This document shows positions 1 through 7,737 of a stretch of DNA of 64,000 nt, in pieces (the first letter of the stretch is position 1; the number at the start of each line of letters is the position of its first letter). A program made the position numbers and the translations under genes. The DNA comes from Sporosarcina oncorhynchi (GTDB lineage Bacteria; Bacillota; Bacilli; Bacillales_A; Planococcaceae). Below the pieces are notes generated by a model. It ran no database searches, was not told the origin of the DNA, and saw nothing but the letters and a program-made list of their open reading frames with translations. The stretch spans positions 926,001 to 990,000 of the forward strand of contig NZ_CP129118.1 in the NCBI RefSeq assembly GCF_033304615.1. The letters are read 5' to 3'.

Positions 1-169
1 CGCGGATCTGTGCGCGCATCGTTTCGGAAATCGACAACCCGGAAGCATTATCGCTCCCTTTGGCAATCTTCGTTCCTGAACCAAGCTTCACAAGACTCTT
101 CTCGATCTGACTCGCATTTCGCTGCGAACGGTTCGTCGAAAAAGAAATCTGCTCCTGACTTAGACGCAT
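1..169 (-). CDS. Flagellin-like protein, N-terminal part (runs off the window)
   Basis: Only the first 56 codons are inside the window. Read on the minus strand from ATG at 169, the peptide has the flagellin D0/D1 pattern: MRLSQEQ, then SLVKLGSGTKIAKGSDN and ASGLSISETMRAQIR. These match the [28 protein letters not shown] block of the main flagellin at 11833. A purine-rich GGGGTGAGG stretch lies just upstream of the ATG. The extreme N-terminus differs from the usual MIINHN start, so this is a divergent flagellin rather than a copy of hag. It is transcribed away from the FliS-like gene at 285, which suggests a secretion-chaperone partnership. The C-terminal half is not visible, so completeness cannot be judged. 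Confidence 0.82.
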   Translation of the reverse strand, partial: MRLSQEQISFSTNRSQRNASQIEKSLVKLGSGTKIAKGSDNASGLSISETMRAQIR

Positions 170-204
170 ATCCTCACCCCAACTCCATTAATTAAACCTT
201 CTCC

Positions 205-254
205 TACTTATTATCGGTACAAAAAGTTTGAAATGAACTGAAATTGACCGATAG
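205..254. promoter_or_regulatory. Possible divergent sigma-D-like -10 elements
   Basis: The 115-bp gap between the divergent flagellin-like and FliS-like genes holds ACCGATAG at 247-254 on the plus strand and ACCGATAA read on the minus strand at about 212-219. Both resemble the GCCGATAT -10 element of sigma-D promoters. Neither has a clean TAAA at the standard 15-bp distance, so this is suggestive only. Confidence 0.35.
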
Positions 255-284
255 AAAAAGAAAAGGTAACTGGAGTGAAAACGA

Positions 285-692
285 ATGACAACCGTGGATA
301 TCGAAAAAGCGATTCAAATCTACAAAGAAGCAAGTACATCCACACTCTCCATGATGGAATACATACTTCTGCTGCTTAATGAAATGCATAAAAATATCGA
401 GCAATGCGAAAAAGCGTTCAACGCACAAAATCTGCCTGAACGCGACCGCACCCTCCGCAAAGCGCAGGACTTTCTATTTGAAATCATGACAACAACCGAC
501 CAGGAAACAGCCTATAGCGCAAGGCTTATGACCATCTACATTCACATGAACCAATGTCTCGTCCACACGCAACTGACGAAACAACCTGACCTACTTAACC
601 ATGTAGGGCAAATGCTTGTTGAGCTAATCGCGTCATGGCAAGTGTCAAAACAAGTGACGCGCCGCAGGAATTTCACGACTGATCAATTGTAA
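285..692 (+). CDS. FliS-like flagellar export chaperone (second copy)
   Basis: A 135-residue, mostly helical protein. The segment YKEASTSTLSMMEYILLLLNEM followed later by LRKAQDFLFEIMTTTDQE and IYIHMNQCL corresponds in spacing to the helical bundle of FliS, which binds the C-terminal end of flagellin in the cytosol and keeps it unpolymerised before export. A second, canonical FliS is encoded at 46518. The N-terminal NNPYxxYQ signature of true FliS is absent here, so it is a diverged paralogue. GGAG at about 262-265 precedes the ATG. Divergent pairing with the flagellin-like gene at 169 suggests a dedicated chaperone for that subunit (inference). Confidence 0.7.
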   Translation: MTTVDIEKAIQIYKEASTSTLSMMEYILLLLNEMHKNIEQCEKAFNAQNLPERDRTLRKAQDFLFEIMTTTDQETAYSARLMTIYIHMNQCLVHTQLTKQPDLLNHVGQMLVELIASWQVSKQVTRRRNFTTDQL

Positions 693-744
693 GAGTGCCC
701 AATCGAAAGTTATAACACGTGAAATTCCCGCATGCATCATTCGA

Positions 745-1521
745 TTATTTCCCTTTAAACGACGGTTTCCGCTTCTCCGCAAATGCATGAAGTGCTTCGA
801 TACGGTCCTCAGTAGGGATTGTAATCTCATACGCTTTTCGCTCAATCGCAAGCCCCGTCTGCAAATCGACGTTCATACCGTTCTTAATCGCGAATTTTGC
901 TTGTTGCAAGGCAATTGGTCCATTTGCAAGTAAAGATGCAGTGAATTCATCAAGCTTCTCCTGCATGTTTAATGCGGATACGACGCGTGTAACGACGCCA
1001 TACTCGAGTGCTGTTTGTGCATCAAGTCTTCTTGCCGTTAAAATGAGTTCCAGCGCTTTCGCTTCACCAATTAGACGTGGCAAACGCTGTGTCCCGCCTG
1101 CACCTGGGATTATCGCAAGTCCAGTTTCCGTTAAGCCCATGACTGCACTGTCAACCGCAAAACGGAAATCACACGCGAGCGCAAGTTCCATCCCCCCACC
1201 GAATGCATAACCGTTTAGAACCGCGATTGTCGGCTGCGGCAAGTTTTCAATCATCGTGAATACTTCTCCGATTTTATAAATGTTTCGTTTAACCCGTACT
1301 TCCGTCAACGTCTTCCGTTCCTTCAAATCGGCCCCCACACTGAACGCACGATCTCCTGCGCCTGTAAAGACGACGACACGCACATCCGGATTGATGCGGA
1401 TCGATTCGATGACTTGTCCAAGTTCCGCAAGCATTTCATAGTTAAATGCATTCATCGCATCCGGACGATTCAAGGTTACATTGGCGATATGTCCTTTTTG
1501 TTCCAATCGTACTGTTTCCAT
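745..1521 (-). CDS. Enoyl-CoA hydratase/isomerase family protein
   Basis: Crotonase-fold protein of 258 residues. The substrate-CoA oxyanion regions are visible: AFSVGADLKER near residue 60 and NGYAFGGGMELALACD near residue 105, then the glutamate-containing LTETGLAIIPGAGGTQRLPR near 130. The TE and PGAGGTQ context fits a hydratase of fatty-acid or branched-chain amino-acid breakdown. The start is placed at METVRLEQ because GGGGG lies 6-7 bases upstream; a longer frame starting at 1542 has no such site. It stands alone, convergent to the FliS-like gene and divergent from the EAL gene, so its pathway cannot be read from its neighbours. Confidence 0.88.
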   Translation of the reverse strand: METVRLEQKGHIANVTLNRPDAMNAFNYEMLAELGQVIESIRINPDVRVVVFTGAGDRAFSVGADLKERKTLTEVRVKRNIYKIGEVFTMIENLPQPTIAVLNGYAFGGGMELALACDFRFAVDSAVMGLTETGLAIIPGAGGTQRLPRLIGEAKALELILTARRLDAQTALEYGVVTRVVSALNMQEKLDEFTASLLANGPIALQQAKFAIKNGMNVDLQTGLAIERKAYEITIPTEDRIEALHAFAEKRKPSFKGK

Positions 1522-1667
1522 TTCATTTCCCCCATTTCTCAAACTGTCATACTGTCAACATATCATTTTTGACAGAAACCCGCTATAAAAATAGAATAGT
1601 ATTCCGTGTGAAAAGTAATAGTCAAATCTAACTATATTTGCTATACTCAAAAAAATGGGGTGTTAAT

Positions 1668-2900
1668 GTGGAACCGAACGTATTTGTTGGCAGACAGCCG
1701 ATATTGGATAGGGAAGGCGCAATATTCGGCTATGAACTGCTGTACCGGAACAGTGAAATCAACCGCTTTCCGAATGTAGATGCAGAGACAGCCACCCTTC
1801 AAGTGATATTTAACTCGTTCCTATCAATAGGGATCGAAACGGTAGCAGGCCGCGCCATGTCTTTCATCAACTTTTCTGGGGAATTGCTTTCGAAAGACAT
1901 TTTTTCAAGGTTAAGGGCATCACGTGTCATCGTTGAAATTCTAGAGGACGTGGAGATTACCCCGATACTAATCAGCCGTCTTCGGGAAATTAAAGAAGAA
2001 GGTTTTCAACTCGCACTTGATGATTTCATCTTGCAGGAACAATATAAGATTCATCACGAATTATTCGAACTGATCGACTATGTCAAAGTCGATTATCTGC
2101 AAGCGGACGAAATGGAAAGACGTCGAATTGAGAAATTCATCCATACCTATCCGCATATCCGGATGGTCGCGGAAAAGATTGAAACGGAAGCGCAGTACGA
2201 GGAAGCACGGGACATGGGGTATGACCTGTTTCAAGGCTATTTCTTCGCGAAACCAGAAATCATTACAGGTACAGAACTACCACCCGATCTTCACCAACAT
2301 ATGCTGATCATTAACAGGCTGAACGATGTCAATGCGAATGTCGATGAAATTGCAAATTTGATCCTTCATGACATTTCCCTTACATATAAATTGTTGCGCG
2401 TCATTAATACGATGAACTTTGAGATTCCGAAAAGAGTGACCTCAGTAAAACACGCGGTCGTGCTGATCGGGATGGATGAATTGAAAAAGTGGCTGCGTAT
2501 CCTTATGTTGCATACGATTGGTGAACAATCGAATTCAGGCAGAGTACAAGCACTCGTTTCGTTCTCGCTGACACGCGCAAGGCTATGCGAACTTGTCGCG
2601 AAGCGGACTGGCAAGGTAAATAGCGACGAATATTTCTTCGTCGGCATGTTCTCACTATTGGATGCCATTATGAAAAAAGAGTGGGACGACATATTACCGC
2701 TTATCCCGTTCACTGATGAAGTTTCAGACACATTAAAAGGAATTCGAACAGAAATGACACCTTATCTTGAACTCGCAATTGCGGTAGAACGTTTCGACTG
2801 GCAACACATCCGTAAAATTGGCAAGCGTCTAGGCGTATCGGAAGCTGAATTAAGTGCCTATTCCTACGAAGCGATTAAGTGGTCACAGAAACTGGAGTGA
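1668..2900 (+). CDS. EAL-HDOD domain signalling protein (YuxH-type)
   Basis: 410 residues. The N-terminal half is an EAL-like fold (FVGRQPILDREGAIFGYELLYR; later LALDDF and a KVDY strand, then EKIETEAQ and FQGYFFAKP), the C-terminal half an HDOD module (IANLILHDISLTYKLLRVIN, then IGMDELKKWL). The catalytic E-A-L reads Y-E-L and the second half of the active site is poor, so c-di-GMP hydrolysis is uncertain; proteins of this layout usually act as signalling adaptors. The GTG start at 1668 is chosen because GGGGTG precedes it by 5 bases; the open frame extends upstream without a site. It lies between metabolic genes and just before degV. Confidence 0.88.
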   Translation: MEPNVFVGRQPILDREGAIFGYELLYRNSEINRFPNVDAETATLQVIFNSFLSIGIETVAGRAMSFINFSGELLSKDIFSRLRASRVIVEILEDVEITPILISRLREIKEEGFQLALDDFILQEQYKIHHELFELIDYVKVDYLQADEMERRRIEKFIHTYPHIRMVAEKIETEAQYEEARDMGYDLFQGYFFAKPEIITGTELPPDLHQHMLIINRLNDVNANVDEIANLILHDISLTYKLLRVINTMNFEIPKRVTSVKHAVVLIGMDELKKWLRILMLHTIGEQSNSGRVQALVSFSLTRARLCELVAKRTGKVNSDEYFFVGMFSLLDAIMKKEWDDILPLIPFTDEVSDTLKGIRTEMTPYLELAIAVERFDWQHIRKIGKRLGVSEAELSAYSYEAIKWSQKLE

Positions 2901-2975
2901 CGGGGAAGTCGTCAGAGGAATTATTCCAATTCAAGCTGTTTTCGAGTAGAATGGAAAACAGGAGTTGATTAACGA

Positions 2976-3824
2976 GTGAAAACAGCAATCGTGACAGACA
3001 GTACGGCCTATTTGCCGGAAACAATTACTAAAAACCTATCAATCCACGTCATTCCATTGACAGTGACGATTGATGGACGACCATATGATGAAGAAGTCGA
3101 TTTGACCTCTTCAGCGTTCTACGACAAAGTGCGTGGCGAAGGGCCTTTACCAAAAACATCCCAGCCACCAATCGGGAACTTTGTGAAGTTGTTTGAATCA
3201 TTAAAAGCGGATGGCTATGACGCAGTTATTTCGATCCATTTGTCGAGCGGAATTAGCGGTACATATGAGGGCGCGATCCAAGCAGGGGCATTAGTCGATG
3301 GACTAGACGTCCATGCCTTCGACTCGGAAATATCGTGTTATATGCAAGGCTTCTACGTCATTCGCGCGGCGGAGATGGCGAAAGAGGGAGCGACACCGAA
3401 AGAGATTTTAGTGGAACTTAATGAAATGAAAGAAACGATGCGTGCGTATTTCATGGTCGACGATCTTGCGCATTTACAACGTGGCGGCAGATTGTCAGGC
3501 GCCCAAGCACTGATTGGCGGATTGCTTCAAGTGAAACCGATTTTGCATTTTCAGGATAAAGTGATTGTGCCGTTTGAGAAGATTCGTACGCGTAAGAAAG
3601 CGATGAAGCGGATTGCTGATTTGCTCGCGGAAGATGCGGACAAGATGCCACTTGAAGCAGCGATTATCCATGCGAACAATCCGGAAGAAGCAGAAATGTG
3701 GAAAGCGGAGCTGGAAGAGCGGTTGCCAAGTGTGCAATTTACGATAAGCCATTTTGGTCCAGTGATTGGGACGCATTTGGGTGAGGGTTCGATGGGATTA
3801 GGCTGGGTACGGAAGAAATCTTAG
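2976..3824 (+). CDS. DegV family fatty-acid-binding protein
   Basis: 282 residues with the DegV/FakB pattern: KTAIVTDSTAYLPE at the N-terminus, LPKTSQPPIG near 60, ISIHLSSGISGTY near 85 and LQRGGRLSGAQALIGGLLQVKPIL near 160. Proteins of this family bind a fatty acid and, as FakB, present it to the kinase FakA. GTG start with AGGAG about 9 bases upstream. In B. subtilis a DegV paralogue (yviA) sits directly before comFA, so the position is conserved; the specific lipid is unknown. Confidence 0.9.
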   Translation: MKTAIVTDSTAYLPETITKNLSIHVIPLTVTIDGRPYDEEVDLTSSAFYDKVRGEGPLPKTSQPPIGNFVKLFESLKADGYDAVISIHLSSGISGTYEGAIQAGALVDGLDVHAFDSEISCYMQGFYVIRAAEMAKEGATPKEILVELNEMKETMRAYFMVDDLAHLQRGGRLSGAQALIGGLLQVKPILHFQDKVIVPFEKIRTRKKAMKRIADLLAEDADKMPLEAAIIHANNPEEAEMWKAELEERLPSVQFTISHFGPVIGTHLGEGSMGLGWVRKKS

Positions 3825-3849
3825 TAAAAAATTGCGAGATAAAACGATG

Positions 3850-3968
3850 ATTTGCGTTCCGGGCGGACGCTTTCCAGGGGGCGGGCGGTAAGCCGCTTCC
3901 TTCGCTTCGCTACGTCCAGGGTCTTACCTGTCCCGCGTATCCCCTAGGAGTCGCCGCCCTGCACTACA
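3850..3968. repeat. GC-rich dispersed intergenic repeat
   Basis: A strongly GC-rich block with short inverted parts (GGGCGGGCGGTAAGCC with a matching GGTCTTACC half, and GGGCGGACG with CGCCGCCC) in an otherwise AT-rich gap. Its look, ending in a GGAGTCGCCGCCCTGCA motif, resembles a dispersed non-coding repeat I know from Bacillales genomes; that identity is from memory and was not searched. The remainder of the gap to comFA holds the 20-bp repeats listed separately. Confidence 0.6.
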
Positions 3969-4183
3969 ATCATCTAGTAATCACCAAAATACAAGTGCGA
4001 GAAAAGAATATACTTCTCCATACTTTTCACTTCTAAAGGTTGAATAATAGATAAAACCCTAAAACCCTTATTTGTCGAACCCCATCTAGCGCGATTAAGA
4101 AATTCCTGCAAGCCCAACATCCCCACGAACAATACAATTATTGAAATATCCCTAATCGTCTCTTAAACCTCATATTCATCCAC

Positions 4184-4275
4184 AAAAGTCCAAAACTTCA
4201 CCCGAAAGTCCATAATCGCCCACAGAAGTCCATAACTCCGTAGAAAAGTCCATAATTCCCACTAGAAGTCCAAAC
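4184..4275. repeat. Five-unit tandem repeat, exact 20-bp period (GTCCA family)
   Basis: GTCCA occurs at 4188, 4208, 4228, 4248 and 4268, exactly 20 bp apart. Each unit is a conserved part, AAAAGTCCATAA or a near variant, followed by about 8 variable bases. The same family lies on the opposite strand at 62021-62132. It stands just ahead of comFA and is not part of a reading frame. Confidence 0.85.
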
Positions 4276-4310
4276 AAATCAACAAATACACTACGTACAG
4301 GAGAATGCAA

Positions 4311-5690
4311 ATGACTCAATCTATTAATCCTGCTATTAGAGATTTCCTGCAAGGTCGCATCTGGCTGCGCAGGCACACGCCTTTCGCGTCTGAAGAAATT
4401 GACGAACATATTGAAAACGGGCATATAAAGACCAGTCAAGGTATCCAAACAACGGAAGGCTTCTTGCGTCAAAAGCGGCATTTCTGCAATCGATGTGAAA
4501 ATAGCAATCAGGCATTGTTCACGACGTTCGATTGTGCGAAATGTGAAGCGCGCTGTGCGTATTGCCGGAATTGTATCAAGATGGGGCGTGTGTCTTCTTG
4601 TACGGAATTGATTGTCTGGAACGGTGAACCGCCTATATATCCGAAAAAACACTCGCTCGCTTGGCAAGGTACACTGACAGTTCATCAACAAAAAGCTTCA
4701 GATGAGTTAACAGAAAGCCAAGAGTTAAGTCGTTCTCATTTGATTTATGCGGTATGTGGATCAGGCAAGACAGAAATTCTCTTCCCGCCAATTCATCATT
4801 TATTACAACAGGGCAAGCGAGTATGCATTGCGGCACCACGCGTTGATGTAATCCTCGAACTGGAACCAAGACTGCGCTCGGCTTTTCCTGAAACAGAGAT
4901 AGAAGCATTATACGGCGGGGCGGCACCGACGATGAAAGCTTCTCAGTTAGTTCTGGCGACAACCCACCAGTTATACAGATTCCAGCATGCGTTTGATGCG
5001 ATTTTCGTAGATGAAGCAGATGCTTTTCCCTATAAAGCGGATGAGACGCTTCAACGGGCAGTGCGCAAAGCGGCTAAACCACAATCACCGATCCATTATG
5101 TCACCGCTACGCCAACTGATCAGCTACTCGCACAAATGAAAAAGACAGGCGGCGTCTCGATCATCAACCGTCGTTACCACGGACATCCTCTGCCAACACC
5201 CACCTATAAACCACTTTGGAAATACGAAAAAAATATTCAAAAAGGAAAACTGCCCCTAAAACTTGAGAAATGGACGACGGAACGTATAACTAAAAAAGAA
5301 CCATTCCTCATCTTCTTCCATCATATTGGCCTTATGGAGAAAGCTGAGCCGCTTTTCCAACTTATTGATCCAAGAATTCGTTCGGTCCATGCAGCTCATC
5401 CTGACAGGAAAGAATCCGTTCAAGCGCTACGAGACAATGAAATTCCTGGCTTACTGACAACAACTATTCTAGAACGTGGGATAACAATTCCAAACGTTCA
5501 AGTGGCGGTCGTTGGCGCGGAACAGGTGATTTTCGACAAAGGAGCACTGATCCAAATAGGCGGACGGGTAGGACGTTCTGCTATGTATCCCTCGGGAGAA
5601 TTTATCCTCTTCCATAACGGAATCACCTATGCGATGGATGAAGCGAAAAATGAAATCAACAAATTGAACAAAGGAGACGACACGGTATGA
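4311..5690 (+). CDS. comFA: ComFA, DNA-uptake helicase
   Basis: 459 residues. The N-terminal zinc site is visible as CNRC, CAKC, CAYCRNC within residues 60-100. The helicase core follows: Walker A as VCGSGKTE near 145 and the DEAD box as VDEADAFPY near 240, then a C-terminal helicase domain ending in QIGGRVGRS. ComFA is the cytosolic-face ATPase that helps pull single-stranded DNA in during transformation. The second ATG is preferred over the one at 4305 because AGGAG lies 7-8 bases ahead of it. The stop overlaps the start of comFC by 4 bp. The small comFB found between them in B. subtilis is absent. Confidence 0.95.
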   Translation: MTQSINPAIRDFLQGRIWLRRHTPFASEEIDEHIENGHIKTSQGIQTTEGFLRQKRHFCNRCENSNQALFTTFDCAKCEARCAYCRNCIKMGRVSSCTELIVWNGEPPIYPKKHSLAWQGTLTVHQQKASDELTESQELSRSHLIYAVCGSGKTEILFPPIHHLLQQGKRVCIAAPRVDVILELEPRLRSAFPETEIEALYGGAAPTMKASQLVLATTHQLYRFQHAFDAIFVDEADAFPYKADETLQRAVRKAAKPQSPIHYVTATPTDQLLAQMKKTGGVSIINRRYHGHPLPTPTYKPLWKYEKNIQKGKLPLKLEKWTTERITKKEPFLIFFHHIGLMEKAEPLFQLIDPRIRSVHAAHPDRKESVQALRDNEIPGLLTTTILERGITIPNVQVAVVGAEQVIFDKGALIQIGGRVGRSAMYPSGEFILFHNGITYAMDEAKNEINKLNKGDDTV

Positions 5691-6304
5691 ACTGCCTTCT
5701 ATGTGAACGACGGCTACAATCTTTACCGAGCTGGCAGATGCTCATAGCCGTAGAAAAAACGTCTTTAATTTGCGACGACTGTTCAAAAAGCTTCGAACGT
5801 GTCGACATAATAGAAGAGAGCAATCTGTTAGACAGGATTACATCCATCTACACATACAACGAAGCGATGCGAGAGTATTTGCACCAATACAAATTCTTGC
5901 AAGACATTGCGCTAGCGGGAGTATTTATGAATGAATTACGGGAAACTATCAATACACATCACACAATAATTGTCCCGATTCCGATGCATCCGATAAAGAA
6001 AATTGAGCGTACCTTTGCGCATGTCGAAGAGTTGTTGAAGACAGCCGATCTACCATTCGATGATATACTAGTCAAAACAGATACTGCAGTTATGGGGGAA
6101 AAGACGAGGGAAGAACGGCTGTCGATGGCGCCGCTATTTCAAGTCAAACCATATACAACAATCCGGGATACGACATACATACTTGTCGATGACATTTACA
6201 CAACAGGCACGACACTCAGTCATGCGGCAGCTGCATTAAAAGAAGCAGGTGCAACTAGAGTAGAAGCAGTCACGCTCATTCGTGCCGAAACAACGAAACT
6301 TTAG
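5687..6304 (+). CDS. comFC: ComFC, competence phosphoribosyltransferase-fold protein
   Basis: 205 residues. An N-terminal pair of CxxC motifs (CLLC near 3-6 and CDDC near 30) gives a zinc finger, and the C-terminal half has the PRPP-binding signature ILVDDIYTTGTTL near residue 165. Known partner of ComFA in DNA uptake. It is translationally coupled to comFA by an ATGA overlap and followed 12 bp later by yvyF, so the three probably share a transcript. Slightly shorter than the usual 220-240 residues. Confidence 0.93.
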   Translation: MNCLLCERRLQSLPSWQMLIAVEKTSLICDDCSKSFERVDIIEESNLLDRITSIYTYNEAMREYLHQYKFLQDIALAGVFMNELRETINTHHTIIVPIPMHPIKKIERTFAHVEELLKTADLPFDDILVKTDTAVMGEKTREERLSMAPLFQVKPYTTIRDTTYILVDDIYTTGTTLSHAAAALKEAGATRVEAVTLIRAETTKL

Positions 6305-6316
6305 GAGGAAACGAAT

Positions 6317-6730
6317 ATGGCAGAATTGAAGGATTGTCCAAGTTGCGGAGCCTTTTTCAACTACACAGGCATCCGTGATGTGTGCGCCAGTTGTGCGCAA
6401 AGCGAAGAGAAAAAATACGAGGAAGTATATCGATTCTTGAGAAGACGCGAAAATCGTGCAGCTACAATTGAACGAATCGTGGAAGCGACAGGTGCGACTG
6501 AAACGATGCTTCATAAGTGGGTACGTAAAGGACGTCTGCAACCGGCGTTATTCCCGAACCTCGGTTACCCATGCGATAACTGTGGGAAATTAACAGCACA
6601 AGGAAAACTCTGTGATAGCTGTACGCAAGAATTGAGCAGTGAACTGCGCCAATTCGAAGCAGCAAAGGAATTCCGGGAAGCGGTCAGTAAAAGTGAAACA
6701 GGAACGTATTTAGCAGATAAGCGGAAATGA
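6317..6730 (+). CDS. yvyF: Flagellar-operon zinc-finger protein (YvyF family)
   Basis: 137 residues with two zinc-ribbon-like cysteine sets, CPSC/CASC at residues 8-30 and CDNC/CDSC near 88-105, flanking a helix-turn-helix-like segment (TIERIVEATGATETMLHKWVRKGRL). It matches the family annotated as TIGR03826 flagellar operon protein, which always sits between comFC and flgM. No biochemical role is established; the HTH-plus-zinc layout hints at regulation. AGGAGG stands 8 bp upstream. Confidence 0.9.
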   Translation: MAELKDCPSCGAFFNYTGIRDVCASCAQSEEKKYEEVYRFLRRRENRAATIERIVEATGATETMLHKWVRKGRLQPALFPNLGYPCDNCGKLTAQGKLCDSCTQELSSELRQFEAAKEFREAVSKSETGTYLADKRK

Positions 6731-6865
6731 AGTACTGATGACAGCCGAATACGGTCCGTTTTCATGTCTTATACAAAAGACGTTTAGTAGGCACCACCAA
6801 ATGAAATACTAATGAAGGCGCATTCATTACAAAACGCTTACATAAGGTTTTCGTTCGAAAGACCC

Positions 6866-6892
6866 TAAACCTTGTCACAAATCTGCCGAAAT
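6866..6892 (+). promoter_or_regulatory. Sigma-D promoter for flgM operon
   Basis: TAAA at 6866-6869, 15-bp spacer, GCCGAAAT at 6885-6892, one base from the GCCGATAT consensus. It lies 44 bp before flgM, so FlgM, the inhibitor of sigma-D, would be made under sigma-D control as in B. subtilis. Confidence 0.85.
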
Positions 6893-6936
6893 AGAGGGTA
6901 AGACCAAAAAAAGTCAAATCGAAAGGAGCGAGCATC

Positions 6937-7200
6937 ATGAAAATCAATAAAATCAACATTCCACCGGTAAATCCATACCGTGCAAACCAAATGAAGACTG
7001 AACAAGTGAAAGAACAGGCGAAAGTAAAGACAGACAAACTGGAAATCTCTTCAGAGGCAAAACAGTTGTCCGAAGTCTCACCCGTTACAATCGGGCGGAA
7101 CGAGAAAGTACAACAATTGAAAGCGCAAATCGAATCAGGCAAATATGAAGTGAATCCAGAACAACTCGCTTCAAAGCTCATTAACTACTTCAACAAATAA
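6937..7200 (+). CDS. flgM: FlgM, anti-sigma-D factor
   Basis: 87 residues: a basic, unstructured N-terminus (INIPPVNPYRANQ) and the conserved C-terminal helix region (DKLEISSEAKQL, then RNEKVQQLKAQIESGKYEVNPEQLASKL) that wraps sigma-D. It holds sigma-D inactive until the hook is finished and is then exported. AAAGGAGCGAG precedes the ATG. First gene of the flgM-flgN-flgK-flgL block. Confidence 0.95.
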   Translation: MKINKINIPPVNPYRANQMKTEQVKEQAKVKTDKLEISSEAKQLSEVSPVTIGRNEKVQQLKAQIESGKYEVNPEQLASKLINYFNK

Positions 7201-7224
7201 TCTAGATGAAAGCAGGGAAACTCT

Positions 7225-7722
7225 ATGTCCATCGAAACGATTTTAGCCGTACTCGATAATCTCGAAAAACTGCATAAGAGCCTGCTCAGAATCGCAAACG
7301 AAAAGACGGCGCTCATCAAGAACGGTGACATCGGAGGCATCGATCAGCTCCTAAAAGACGAACAGGCGCATCTCGCGGCCATCGTCCAGATGGATCAGAA
7401 TCGGCAAAAAGCGGTCATCGCCTATATGAAAGGACAAGGACGTCCTGTACCGATGAACCCGACAATCTCCAACCTAATCGAAATAACACCCGAACCGGAC
7501 AAACAGCAACTCGTGGAGGCGAAGGACCGTCTCCTGCATGCGATTCAAGAATTGAAATGGCAAAACGACCTCAACCAGAAAATGACCTACCAATCCCTTC
7601 AATTCGTGAATCTGTCGCTGGACATGGTCCGCCCGCGTCCGGAATCGGCCAACTACTCAAAAACTGAAATCACCGGCAAAAAAGAGACGAAGGACATACC
7701 AACCTTCGACTCCCAAGCCTAA
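7225..7722 (+). CDS. flgN: FlgN, export chaperone for hook-associated proteins
   Basis: 165 residues, almost entirely helical, with the FlgN pattern: an N-terminal LDNLEKLHKSLLRIANEKTALIKNGD helix and the invariant DQLLKDEQ region near residue 45. It binds the C-termini of FlgK and FlgL in the cytosol. Located between flgM and flgK, with AAGGAGG of flgK beginning a few bases after its stop. Confidence 0.93.
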   Translation: MSIETILAVLDNLEKLHKSLLRIANEKTALIKNGDIGGIDQLLKDEQAHLAAIVQMDQNRQKAVIAYMKGQGRPVPMNPTISNLIEITPEPDKQQLVEAKDRLLHAIQELKWQNDLNQKMTYQSLQFVNLSLDMVRPRPESANYSKTEITGKKETKDIPTFDSQA

Positions 7723-7737
7723 GGAGGAACTCACACC

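Noticed and set aside
10-195. 61-codon plus-strand ORF
   Set aside because: Antisense to the flagellin N-terminus, which has clear family motifs on the minus strand.
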